A stretch of DNA of 64,000 nt, from assembly GCA_023397905.1 (NCBI GenBank), contig JAEWSZ010000002.1, forward strand, positions 21,342 through 85,341, given 5' to 3'. The notes under the pieces were generated by a model. The model was not told the origin of the DNA. It searched no databases and saw only the letters and a list, made by a program, of their open reading frames with translations. Each line of letters begins with the position of its first letter. Position 1 is the first letter of the stretch. A program made the translations under genes and the position numbers. Origin of the DNA: Bacillota bacterium (GTDB lineage: Bacteria; Bacillota; Clostridia; Acetivibrionales; DSM-1351). Below are positions 24,690 to 33,569 of the stretch, in pieces.

Positions 24690-25355
24690 TCAGTATTCCC
24701 GCAAATAAGAGGTTCCATCCATGGGGATGTACACCTCCAGGGATGACGGCTGCTGCCCGTACATACCCACCAGATAAAAAGTGAGATTTCTCCGGGGCAG
24801 CAGGCGTACGTTTGGCACATAAGTCACGATAGTCTGCTGGTTTGCAGGTCTCACAACGAAATCATAGCGTCCCGGAAGAACAGCCCTGTAATCGCTGACC
24901 TCGGTATAGGTCACATCTGTCAGCAGGTCCGGACCTCCTCTTAAAGCGAGGTTCAGACTGGGAGCATTGGGGGACAGATTTGCAAAGCGGATATTAACCC
25001 TTCCCGGATTGAGGGGCTGAAATTCGTCTTCAACGGGCAATACTCCGATTCTCGGCAGCAGGCCGATGAGGGCCAGCGTATACGCCGTGCTTCCGGACAG
25101 CGGCAGATTGACTCTCAATATAGGATTTGTATGTGTGCCCACCGCATAGGCCTCAATGTTATATGTTCCCGCAGGAAAAGTAAAATAGTCCGTAAACTGG
25201 CCGAATGAGATCCTGTTCCCAATAAGTCTTCCATTGGCATATATATCAACTTCGGGCGCCCCGGGAGCGGCATGGAACAATCTGACATACGTCACTCCGG
25301 GCAGCTGCCTTTCTTCGGTTAATTCATCCGTATAAAAAAAACTGTCGTTTGTCAT
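24690..25355 (-). CDS. DUF4397-domain protein
   Basis: This 221-residue protein starts at ATG 25355 (minus), five bases after GGAGGT; an earlier in-frame ATG at 25367 overlaps that site. Two tandem beta-rich repeats of the DUF4397 type are visible: YVRLFHAAPGAPEVDIYANG near residue 22 and NIRFANLSPNAPSLNLALRG near residue 125. Neither a signal peptide nor a membrane segment is seen, although many DUF4397 proteins are extracellular. Function is unknown; a structural or envelope (perhaps spore-surface) role is only a guess. The gene stands alone between convergent asnS and a divergent AraC gene. Confidence 0.85.
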   Translation of the reverse strand: MTNDSFFYTDELTEERQLPGVTYVRLFHAAPGAPEVDIYANGRLIGNRISFGQFTDYFTFPAGTYNIEAYAVGTHTNPILRVNLPLSGSTAYTLALIGLLPRIGVLPVEDEFQPLNPGRVNIRFANLSPNAPSLNLALRGGPDLLTDVTYTEVSDYRAVLPGRYDFVVRPANQQTIVTYVPNVRLLPRRNLTFYLVGMYGQQPSSLEVYIPMDGTSYLREY

Positions 25356-25728
25356 TATTACCTCCATTTCCGGCAGTGGACAAAAGAGTGAAATTTATTG
25401 CCCGTGCCAAATGTTTTTTAGAAAGGTTTTGATACAGCACACTTTTTGTGGATACTTATACCTATTCCAGTATATGCGTTTGTGTCTGAAATGGTTAACA
25501 TAAGGGATTGCTACAATTGGCTGACTTACTTTACAATAATATATTTTCAATATATAATTTATATATTGAAAAACTGATAAAGTTCTAAAAGATGTTTTGC
25601 CTCAAAATATTAAAGCATAGAAAGTTGCTTACTGAGTCTTTATTTAAAAATTCCATTTTAATTAAACTTAATGATTTGTTCTATTTGCCTGTAAATGTAA
25701 GATTTTTAATCAGGAGGGATAAACCGCT
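25356..25728. promoter_or_regulatory. Divergent control region with AT-rich palindrome
   Basis: These 373 non-coding bases lie between the DUF4397 gene (minus) and the AraC gene (plus). A near-continuous palindrome, TTTTCAATATATA (25544-25556) and TATATATTGAAAA (25560-25572), has 13-bp perfect arms and a 3-base centre, a candidate operator or terminator. No clear consensus promoter could be assigned to either gene. Confidence 0.4.
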
Positions 25729-28023
25729 ATGAAATATATTAAAAGACGTATATTTTTTAGATTTCTTGTGCCTTATTTATTGATTATATTTATTACAATA
25801 TGTATTGGCTACTATACATATAATTGTACTTTGAGTGTTTTAGAACAGGATGCCCGGGAAATGAACCTGACCATACTTGAGCAATCCTGCGATGTAATCG
25901 ACAAATACATCGCCGAAATGGACAGGCTGGTTAAGAATATGACTCTTTGTCCGCAGTTAAACAGGATTTTGTACATGGAAAAGCCCTTTGACAGTTTGGA
26001 TCATTATTATGTTATGGATACCCAAAAAAACCTTGAGTCATATGGAGTACTTAATGATTTTATAGGATTGTACTATGTGTATTATCAAAAAAGCGGGATA
26101 GTAATGACTCCGGACACTTCATATACGGATTCCGAAATGTTTTTTGAAGATTATTTAAAAATGGAAGGTTTGGAATACCGTAACTGGTTGGATTCGGTAT
26201 TGAAAAAACACAAGTTCCAGGAGTTTCTGCCAAGTTCTTCAGTAAAAATCAACGGAGTGCGTAAAAACTATATTACGTATATACAGTCAATTCCACTCAA
26301 TGGCAGCCAGGACGAATCCAAAGGTTCCATCGTGGTTTTAATCAACCAGACTGAAATCCATAAATTACTTAACAAGCTGAAGATTAGCGATGGCGGGTGG
26401 TATTATATTGCCGATCAATATAATAATATCATAACAACATCGTATGAAAACAGCGAGGATATACAAAATATCAATACGGAATTGACTGACAGTAAAGGCA
26501 GTATGCAAAAAGAGCTCCACGGAAAACAGATGGAAATAGCCTATGTGACGTCAAAGACCAGCGGTTGGACTTACGTGGCCGCAGTTCCGCTCAACGTGGT
26601 CATGACCAAGGTTTCCTATATAAAGAAAATAGTGTATATTTTCGCCGCAATTATTTTGCTTGCGGGGATTTCAATTGCAATAGGCTTTTCCTACAAAAAC
26701 AGCAAACCCTTAAATAGGCTGATGGACAGTATTTTGAATAAAAAGGATTTCTCTGTCAATAGAAAATATAAAAACAGCTATGATTTGATTGAAACAGTTT
26801 TAAACGATGAATTTGATAAAAATGAATATTTGAAAACCAAGCTTGAGCAGCATATCCCATTGCTGGGCGTGGCCTTTTTTGACAGGCTGATAAAGGGGGA
26901 ATTCAGTATTGAATCCGATATCAAAACCGTAATGGAGCATATCGACATGAATTTTCAGGAAGAGGGGTATGTTCCGGTTATAATTCAATTCAGCGCCTAT
27001 AGAAATAATCTTACAAGTAAAATGTTTGATACCATCGTAAAAAATAAAGTATTTGTTAAAGAGGTAATAAAGCATTCTGTAAGCAACAAGGTCTATTTTC
27101 ACGATGTTGATAATGATAAAATGCTGCTTCTCATAGCTCTCCAGAAAGATTGCACCGAGGAAAATGACGTACGGATTTTAATAAGTGACTTATTGAGCAA
27201 GCTGGAGGGATCTATTGACAATGAAGTGTATTTTGCAGTTGGAAGCATTTATAATAACATAATTGATACCTATAAATCCTATAATTCGGCTTTAAGAGCT
27301 CTGGAATTCAATTTGAGGACTCCCTCGAATAAAAATATTATCTGGTACAATGAAATACCCGATCAAATGGAGGACTATTACTATCCTCTTGAAGTGGAAA
27401 CCCATTTGATAAAGCTGGTTAAAGCGGGAAAAAAGGAAGAAACGACCAAGCTTTTATCTGAGATGTTTGAAGAAAATATTTTTAAAAGAAAGCTTCCAAA
27501 GGTTATGCAGAAACAGTTTATTTATGAGCTGCAGGGAACAATAATCAAATTGAATTCCCAGATTAATTTCACGGATAAAAGCAAAAGCATATTGCTGGAT
27601 AAAGAAGCATTATATCTGGAAAAGGTAATGTACGAAGATGATATATTTAATAATATTTCCGGCATATTCAATGATATGTGCGATTATGTCAATAAACAGA
27701 AGAAGAGCCACAATAAGAATTTGGAACAGCGCATTGTTGAATATATCAACCTTCAGTTTATGGACAGTCAACTGTCACTGTGCAGTGTGGCGGAAAGATT
27801 TGATATAAGCGAAACATACCTTTCATACTTTTTCAGGGAGCAGACAGGCGAGACCTTTTCGCATTATATAGAGAGGATCAGAATCGAATATGCCTATAAA
27901 CTCCTGAAGGATAAAAGTATGAAAGTAAATCAGGTTTCAAAAGCCGTGGGATATAACAGCGACCAGTCTTTCAGGAGAGCATTCAAAAGAGTGAAAAATC
28001 TTAACCCCACAGATGTCGTATAA
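25729..28023 (+). CDS. Membrane-bound AraC-family regulator with extracellular sensor domain
   Basis: This 764-residue protein starts at ATG 25729 behind CAGGAGGG. A first membrane helix (about 11-30, FLVPYLLIIFITICIGYY), a large extracytoplasmic region with cache-like character (about 31-298) and a second helix (about 300-322) precede a cytoplasmic linker and an AraC double helix-turn-helix (about 665-764; LCSVAERFDISETYLSYFFR, then VNQVSKAVGYNSDQSFRRAF). There is no histidine-kinase or receiver domain, so it is a one-component sensor-regulator. It lies just upstream of the LplB/YtcP importer and glycosidase run and is the likely activator. The protein stops soon after the second helix-turn-helix, with the structured repeat starting at the stop codon. 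Confidence 0.88.
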   Translation: MKYIKRRIFFRFLVPYLLIIFITICIGYYTYNCTLSVLEQDAREMNLTILEQSCDVIDKYIAEMDRLVKNMTLCPQLNRILYMEKPFDSLDHYYVMDTQKNLESYGVLNDFIGLYYVYYQKSGIVMTPDTSYTDSEMFFEDYLKMEGLEYRNWLDSVLKKHKFQEFLPSSSVKINGVRKNYITYIQSIPLNGSQDESKGSIVVLINQTEIHKLLNKLKISDGGWYYIADQYNNIITTSYENSEDIQNINTELTDSKGSMQKELHGKQMEIAYVTSKTSGWTYVAAVPLNVVMTKVSYIKKIVYIFAAIILLAGISIAIGFSYKNSKPLNRLMDSILNKKDFSVNRKYKNSYDLIETVLNDEFDKNEYLKTKLEQHIPLLGVAFFDRLIKGEFSIESDIKTVMEHIDMNFQEEGYVPVIIQFSAYRNNLTSKMFDTIVKNKVFVKEVIKHSVSNKVYFHDVDNDKMLLLIALQKDCTEENDVRILISDLLSKLEGSIDNEVYFAVGSIYNNIIDTYKSYNSALRALEFNLRTPSNKNIIWYNEIPDQMEDYYYPLEVETHLIKLVKAGKKEETTKLLSEMFEENIFKRKLPKVMQKQFIYELQGTIIKLNSQINFTDKSKSILLDKEALYLEKVMYEDDIFNNISGIFNDMCDYVNKQKKSHNKNLEQRIVEYINLQFMDSQLSLCSVAERFDISETYLSYFFREQTGETFSHYIERIRIEYAYKLLKDKSMKVNQVSKAVGYNSDQSFRRAFKRVKNLNPTDVV

Positions 28024-28461
28024 CGGATAACCGGTCCTCACATATTAATAATCTGCAGACAACGTGAAGCACACGGCACACCGTGTATCAATAACTTCGC
28101 TTAGTACAGTATTTGAATTATCCGTAATGGAAATTGTGCTGAGGGACCGCAACAGTTGAATTTTCAACATGTATTGAATTTAATTATATTTTGCAGCACC
28201 CGCTTTCAGATGCATACCGGAGGTATGCTTTTTTCTTAGTTAAAAAGCCGTAAATAAAGGGTTTGAAGCAGATATTCCAAAGAATTGTATCTTGCTCGGA
28301 TAGTGTATGCCACACTAAAATCAGATATTCATAAGAAATGTATTTTCTTGAAGCATTGTCTCTTTACATTCAAAAATTTGTATATTAAATTTTAGTCACC
28401 GGATCAAGTTCCGGCGCTCAAAAAAGTATTTATAAAAATTCAGGATAAAGGAGGTGATTGC
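28024..28461 (+). repeat. Diverged copy of the icd-asnS structured element, terminator and operon leader
   Basis: From 28027 to about 28202 the sequence repeats landmarks of the element at 22770-22939 in order: ATAACCGGTCCTC, GTGAAGCAC, a small ACACGG/CCGTGT hairpin, GGGACCG, ATTGAATTTA and GCAGCACCC. The left outer arm is missing, as if cut off by the end of the AraC gene. A clear terminator follows at 28212-28234. The remaining 220 bases lead into lplB; TTTACA and TAAATT at 17-base spacing near 28373 are a weak promoter guess. Confidence 0.6.
28212..28234 (+). terminator. Rho-independent terminator after the AraC gene
   Basis: GCATACC (28212-28218) and GGTATGC (28222-28228) enclose a 3-base loop and are followed by six T (28229-28234). 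It separates the regulator from the importer operon. Confidence 0.85.
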
Positions 28462-29382
28462 TTGAACCTAAAAGGAGTATCGGCAAAAAAGATATTTAAT
28501 AATTGGCAGCTGTATTTACTTATCCTCCTACCTTTGGCTTATATTATCATTTTTAAATATGTTCCAATGTACGGTGCACAGATAGCCTTCAGAAATTATA
28601 GCCCAATACACGGTTTTATAGGCAGCCCATGGGTGGGAATGGACCATTTTGCAAGATTTCTCAGATCCCCAATGTTTTCAGTATTGCTTGTAAATACTTT
28701 ATCATTGAGCTTTTACAGTCTGCTGGCAGGTTTCCCGTTTCCCATATTGCTTGCTCTCGGGTTGAACTACATAAATAATAAGTTTTACAAAAAAACCATT
28801 CAAATGGTAACATACATTCCTTATTTTATTTCTGTTGTAGTAATGGTCGGAATACTTATGCAGGTCCTGGGACCGAGATTCGGACTGGTTAATAACGTAA
28901 TAAGGCTTATGGGGGGAGAACCGGTTGACTTTTTTTCCAGGCCCGAATATTTCAGATCTTTGTATGTCTGGTCAGGTGTCTGGCAGCAGGCCGGTTGGGG
29001 ATCAATTATATATATAGCCGCGCTGGCGGGAATAGATCAACAGCTGTACGAGGCCGCCATGATCGACGGAGCCAATAAAATTAAGAGAATCTGGCATATT
29101 GACATTCCGGGAATAATGCCCACAGCAATAATCATGCTCATCTTGAATATAGGCACCTTTATGAGTATGGGATTCGAAAAGGCATTTTTAATGCAAAATC
29201 CGTTAAATACCGGTGTATCTGAGGTGATAGACACTTATGTATACAAGATCGGTTTAGCTTCCGCATCCGCAAATTTTTCTTATTCGGCTGCAATAGGGCT
29301 GTTTCAGTCCATTGTGGGGTTTATACTGACGATAATGGTGAACAGGATTGCAAAGGCCGTTTCCGAAAACAGTTTATGGTAA
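28462..29382 (+). CDS. LplB-type ABC transporter permease
   Basis: This 306-residue CUT1 permease belongs to the LplB/YtcP subgroup used for complex oligosaccharides. The start is TTG 28462, backed by a very strong AAAGGAGGTGATT site. The segment YVPMYGAQIAFRNYSPIHGF near the N-terminus is typical of LplB proteins, and the EAA loop reads LYEAAMIDGANKIKRIWHID followed by IPGI. It opens the 13-gene glycan operon and is followed by the YtcP-type partner after 18 bases. Confidence 0.93.
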   Translation: MNLKGVSAKKIFNNWQLYLLILLPLAYIIIFKYVPMYGAQIAFRNYSPIHGFIGSPWVGMDHFARFLRSPMFSVLLVNTLSLSFYSLLAGFPFPILLALGLNYINNKFYKKTIQMVTYIPYFISVVVMVGILMQVLGPRFGLVNNVIRLMGGEPVDFFSRPEYFRSLYVWSGVWQQAGWGSIIYIAALAGIDQQLYEAAMIDGANKIKRIWHIDIPGIMPTAIIMLILNIGTFMSMGFEKAFLMQNPLNTGVSEVIDTYVYKIGLASASANFSYSAAIGLFQSIVGFILTIMVNRIAKAVSENSLW

Positions 29383-29400
29383 AAAGGAGGGTGTGGTTAT

Positions 29401-30300
29401 TTGAGCAATGCTTTAATTAAGAACGATATCAGTGATAGAATTTTTTCTGTTTTCAATTTCATTTTTCTTACGGTTTTTATGCTTTTAGTGCTTTATCCTA
29501 TTGTATTTGTTATAAGCGCCTCCTTCAGTGACCCTAATGCCATAATGTCTGGGAAAGTGTGGCTTTATCCTGTTAATCCCACATTGGAGGGTTATGCGGC
29601 AGCTTTAAGATATGAAAGGATCTGGACGGGTTTTAAGAATTCGTTCCTGTACGCAGGCTTTGGAACAACCATAAATGTAGCGCTTACGGTAATGGCCGCA
29701 TATCCGCTGTCGCGGAAGGACTTTGCCGGAAGGAATGTCATCACATTTATTTTTGCATTTACCATGTGGTTCTCAGGGGGGTTGATTCCCACTTATATAC
29801 TGGTAAAAAACCTGAATATGCTTGATACGGTTTGGGCCATGCTGCTTCCGAATGCAGTGGGAGTATGGAATATTATAATAACCAGAACATATTTCCAGAC
29901 AAATATTCCCCTGGAGCTTCTGGAATCTGCCAAACTGGATGGCTGTGACGACTTTCGCTTCATCGCTAAAATTGTAATTCCTCTGTCGGCGCCAATATTG
30001 GCTGTAATATCGCTTTTCTATGCGGTAGCTCATTGGAATTCGTACTTTAATGCGTTTATTTATCTATCGGACAGGAACCGTTTTCCGCTGCAATTAATAC
30101 TCAGGGAAATTATTTTATTGAATCAGGCTGATGACATGCTCACCGGATCTAATCTGGCTGATTCTGAAAAAAGGCGGTATATGTCCGAATTGTTGAAATA
30201 TTCAACAATAATTGTGTCCAGCCTGCCCGTTATAATCGTATATCCATTTGTACAGAAATTCTTTGTAAAAGGTATTATGGTTGGCGCAATTAAAGGATAA
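29401..30300 (+). CDS. YtcP-type ABC transporter permease
   Basis: This 299-residue partner permease of the LplB subgroup uses TTG 29401 with GGAGGGTG about 10 bases upstream. The phrase SFSDPNAIMSGKVWLYP and the EAA loop LLESAKLDGCDDFRFIAKIV followed by IPLSAP are characteristic, as is the ending FVKGIMVGAIKG. It pairs with the preceding LplB-like protein. The binding-protein gene follows after 132 bases, with no ATPase gene in the cluster. Confidence 0.93.
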   Translation: MSNALIKNDISDRIFSVFNFIFLTVFMLLVLYPIVFVISASFSDPNAIMSGKVWLYPVNPTLEGYAAALRYERIWTGFKNSFLYAGFGTTINVALTVMAAYPLSRKDFAGRNVITFIFAFTMWFSGGLIPTYILVKNLNMLDTVWAMLLPNAVGVWNIIITRTYFQTNIPLELLESAKLDGCDDFRFIAKIVIPLSAPILAVISLFYAVAHWNSYFNAFIYLSDRNRFPLQLILREIILLNQADDMLTGSNLADSEKRRYMSELLKYSTIIVSSLPVIIVYPFVQKFFVKGIMVGAIKG

Positions 30301-30432
30301 CCTTTGGTTTTATCATGACGGACGAGGAGGTGGTTCAGTTGGAATTTAAAATAGGCAGGGGGGATGAAAATCTTAATTAATAAAAAGAATCAGAAATTAT
30401 TATATTAAAAGAATGGGAGGAAAAATAATTTT

Positions 30433-32151
30433 ATGAAAAAAATTGGTCTTTTATCAGTAAATATTTTCTTATGCATAGCCTTGCTTATAGGCTGTGGAAG
30501 TACAAGTCCATCCGGTACATCTCAAAGCCAGGGTACTGATAAAAATGCAGGAGACTCTGCAGCAACAGAACCGGGAACTTTTCCGATTGTGAAGGATAAG
30601 GTTACATTAAAAGTGTTTTTTACAAGAGACACGCCCCCTGCCAATTGGGAGATTGAATCCAACTGGTTTACGAAATATTATGAAGAAAAAACAAATGTCC
30701 ATATCGAATGGGAAATGGTAACGGGGGATATAAGCCAGAGAGCTCAAAAGGTTAACTTGAAGCTGGCAAGCGGGGATTATCCCGATATATTTTCAATGTG
30801 CGCCATAAACAGGTCACAACAAGCCATGTATGGTTCTCAGGGAGTGTTCATTCCGCTAAATGACATGATTGAGAAGGACACTGTAAACATAAAACAGATG
30901 TTTAATGAAGTTGATGGGCTGAAGGATACTGTCACAGCTCCGGACGGAAATATATACGGCCTGCCCAATGTTGTATATTTTGTCCATGGAACCACGCCAA
31001 ATAAAATGTGGGTCAACAATACATGGCTGACCAAGCTGAATCTGGAGACGCCAAAAACTACCGACGATTTCTACAAGATGCTCAAGGCATTTAAAGAACA
31101 GGATCCAAACGGGAACGGCAAGGCCGACGAAGTTCCTCTGGCCTCCCAGGGTCTTGATATAGCTTATCTCATGAATTCTTTCGTATATTACGATGCAAGC
31201 GTCAACAATTCCGACAACAGTTATGCCATGGTTGAAGACGGTAAAATCAAATTTATTGCAGATACGCCGGAATTTAAAGAGGGTCTTAAATATATAAAGA
31301 AATTGGTTGAGGAAGGACTGTATGCCGCGGATTCCATAACCATGGACAGGACCCAAAGAACGAGTCTTGCCATGAAAGATCCGGCTGTATTAGGTGCCGC
31401 AACCGCACTTTGGCCGGGACATTTTACAAATGTACAAAGCCCTGTATATAAAGAAGGGGACAGATTCTGGGAATATAAGGCCGTAGCTCCTCTGGAAGGA
31501 CCGACGGGCTTGAGGCAGACTCCGTACACCGGTGAGATGATATTAAACGGAGGATCTGAATTCAATATAACTAAAAACTGCAAAGATCCGGAGGTTGCCA
31601 TGAGATGGGTTGACTGGTTCTATGGCATGGAGGGATTTAATACCGGCTCATACGGACCTCTGGTTGAATCGGAAGACCAATTGATTGAAGGAGTAGCCGG
31701 ATGGAGAAAGGCCGCGCCGGATGAACTGGGAGCGGATGGAAAGCCCGCACTGTTCTTCCCGTACGGACTGAACAATGAGGTAAACGTAGGCTGGCAGACA
31801 GGACAGGTAGTACCGCGGTATCAATCGTTTAAACAGCACACAGGTATGACCGTACCTGCAAAAGGCCACTATGAGCAGATGCTGTATGATGCGACAGTCA
31901 ATGATTATTGGCCGTACAAAGCCGATAAAAGTGTCCCGCCTCTTTATATGCAAGACAGCGTGGCCTCTGAGTTTACCGAATTGAAGTCAATATTGAATGA
32001 GTCCATAACACAGTCTATGGCACAGTTTATAACCGGTGTCAAGAATATTGATTCCGACTGGGATAAATATGTTGATGATTTGAATAAGTCAGGTTTGAAG
32101 AGATATATGGAAATATATCAAAGCGAGTATGACAGAAATAATCAAAAATAA
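30433..32151 (+). CDS. Oligosaccharide-binding lipoprotein (LplA-like, large family 1)
   Basis: This 572-residue lipoprotein starts at ATG 30433 behind GGGAGG. The signal MKKIGLLSVNIFLCIALLIG ends at lipobox LIGC, followed by a Ser/Gly/Thr linker. The large size fits LplA-type proteins, which bind oligosaccharides rather than monosaccharides. It completes the importer with the two upstream permeases. The glycosidases downstream predict a ligand carrying fucose, rhamnose and galactose. A 17-bp perfect stem-loop follows at 32181-32219. Confidence 0.92.
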   Translation: MKKIGLLSVNIFLCIALLIGCGSTSPSGTSQSQGTDKNAGDSAATEPGTFPIVKDKVTLKVFFTRDTPPANWEIESNWFTKYYEEKTNVHIEWEMVTGDISQRAQKVNLKLASGDYPDIFSMCAINRSQQAMYGSQGVFIPLNDMIEKDTVNIKQMFNEVDGLKDTVTAPDGNIYGLPNVVYFVHGTTPNKMWVNNTWLTKLNLETPKTTDDFYKMLKAFKEQDPNGNGKADEVPLASQGLDIAYLMNSFVYYDASVNNSDNSYAMVEDGKIKFIADTPEFKEGLKYIKKLVEEGLYAADSITMDRTQRTSLAMKDPAVLGAATALWPGHFTNVQSPVYKEGDRFWEYKAVAPLEGPTGLRQTPYTGEMILNGGSEFNITKNCKDPEVAMRWVDWFYGMEGFNTGSYGPLVESEDQLIEGVAGWRKAAPDELGADGKPALFFPYGLNNEVNVGWQTGQVVPRYQSFKQHTGMTVPAKGHYEQMLYDATVNDYWPYKADKSVPPLYMQDSVASEFTELKSILNESITQSMAQFITGVKNIDSDWDKYVDDLNKSGLKRYMEIYQSEYDRNNQK

Positions 32152-32180
32152 GTTTGCCAAACAAGTTTAAAAGCCTTAAA

Positions 32181-32219
32181 AATTCCGGCAGATATCCCCT
32201 GCGGATATCTGCCGGAATT
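32181..32219 (+). other. Long perfect stem-loop after binding-protein gene, no U-tract
   Basis: AATTCCGGCAGATATCC (32181-32197) and GGATATCTGCCGGAATT (32203-32219) form a 17-bp perfect stem with a 5-base loop. No T-run follows and the operon continues with GH29. It is a probable mRNA 3'-end protector or processing site. Confidence 0.75.
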
Positions 32220-32268
32220 ATAAATCCAGATCTTTTTCCAGTGAGCATGTGAAAGAAAGTGAGATATT

Positions 32269-33534
32269 ATGACTGTTGATAACGGTAAAATGCAATGGTG
32301 GAGACATGCGAAGTACGGTATGTTTATCCATTGGGGGCTGTACGCCATACCCGCAGGAAGATGGAAGGGCGGGATTATTCCCTCCGGAGGGGAATGGATC
32401 ATGAAAAATGGCCGGATACCTCTTGACGAGTATAAGAAGCTTGCAAATGAATTCAATCCTGTGAAATTCAATGCAGTGGAGTGGGTGAAGCTGGCCGTTG
32501 ATTCCGGAATGAAATACCTTGTTTTTACTGCCAAGCACCACGATGGGTTTGCAATGTATGATTCGGCGGTTTCAGATTACAACATAGTCAAAGCCACGCC
32601 TTGCGGCAGGGATGTTCTGAAGGAGCTTGCAGCCGAATGCGATAAACAGGGTATTACATTCGGCCTGTACTATTCGCAGTACCAGGATTGGGAGGATATG
32701 GACGGGTTTGGAAATGATTGGGATTACAATCCTTCGGGGCAGAATTTCAGAGCTTATTTTGATCGGAAGGTAAAACCTCAGCTGACGGAACTTTTAACAA
32801 ATTACGGGCCAATAGGGCTCTTATGGTTTGATACGCCTTATGAAATGCCAAGGGAGCTCTGCGAAGAATTGGTTGAACATGTACGGTCCATACAGCCAGG
32901 CTGTATTATTAACGGCAGAATAGGGTATTACCTTGGGGATTACAGGCAAATGGGGGACAACAGCATCCCCGTTGTTTCATATGACTGCGATTGGGAGACT
33001 CCCATGACGCTTAACGATACATGGGGATATAAAGACTACGACCATAATTATAAATCGCCTGAAACAGTATTGAAGATGCTCATAAATGTAGCGGGCAAAT
33101 GCGGCAACTTTCTTATCAATATAGGGCCGGATGCGGAAGGCGGAATATCCACTGAGAGTATCCGGATACTTAAGACCGTGGGAGAATGGCTGAAGGTAAA
33201 CGGAGATTCCGTATACGGTGTGAAAGCCTTTCCGGATTTGCCTTATGAGCTGGACTGGGGCAGATTTACATACAAGGATAAAAAAATGTATATGCATGTT
33301 TTCAATTGGCCTTTGTCTCCCTGCCAGATACTGGTATACGGATTTAAAACCAAAGTAAACAAGGCATATTTGCTGTCGGACAAAGCCAAAAGGGAACTGA
33401 AGGCGGTACAGACCTTTGAAACGGCCAGAGATCAGCACAGACTGAGAGTCAATCTCCCGGAAGAGCCTGTTGACCGGCTGGATACGGTAGTTGTGCTGGA
33501 ATTGGATGGAGAACCTGAAGTTTATAACATATAA
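32269..33534 (+). CDS. Alpha-L-fucosidase, GH29 (copy 1)
   Basis: This 421-residue glycoside hydrolase family 29 enzyme removes alpha-L-fucose from oligosaccharides. Its TIM barrel begins directly: KYGMFIHWGLYAIPAG near residue 15, TAKHHDGFAMYDS near 85, and LLWFDTP with the probable nucleophile Asp188. The general acid is not assigned; it varies in GH29. No signal peptide is present, so it should act in the cytoplasm on imported glycans. ATG 32269 has only a weak purine-rich site. A close paralogue of equal length lies at 41385-42650. Confidence 0.92.
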   Translation: MTVDNGKMQWWRHAKYGMFIHWGLYAIPAGRWKGGIIPSGGEWIMKNGRIPLDEYKKLANEFNPVKFNAVEWVKLAVDSGMKYLVFTAKHHDGFAMYDSAVSDYNIVKATPCGRDVLKELAAECDKQGITFGLYYSQYQDWEDMDGFGNDWDYNPSGQNFRAYFDRKVKPQLTELLTNYGPIGLLWFDTPYEMPRELCEELVEHVRSIQPGCIINGRIGYYLGDYRQMGDNSIPVVSYDCDWETPMTLNDTWGYKDYDHNYKSPETVLKMLINVAGKCGNFLINIGPDAEGGISTESIRILKTVGEWLKVNGDSVYGVKAFPDLPYELDWGRFTYKDKKMYMHVFNWPLSPCQILVYGFKTKVNKAYLLSDKAKRELKAVQTFETARDQHRLRVNLPEEPVDRLDTVVVLELDGEPEVYNI

Positions 33535-33569
33535 AACACAAAAAATTATTGCAATTAAAAGGAGGGTCT

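Noticed and set aside
30315..30380. Short frame of 21 codons between permease and binding-protein genes, with GAGGAGGTGG inside
   Set aside because: The ribosome-like site lies after its ATG and only a 13-codon TTG frame would use it. No conserved feature supports a gene; it may be a decayed remnant.
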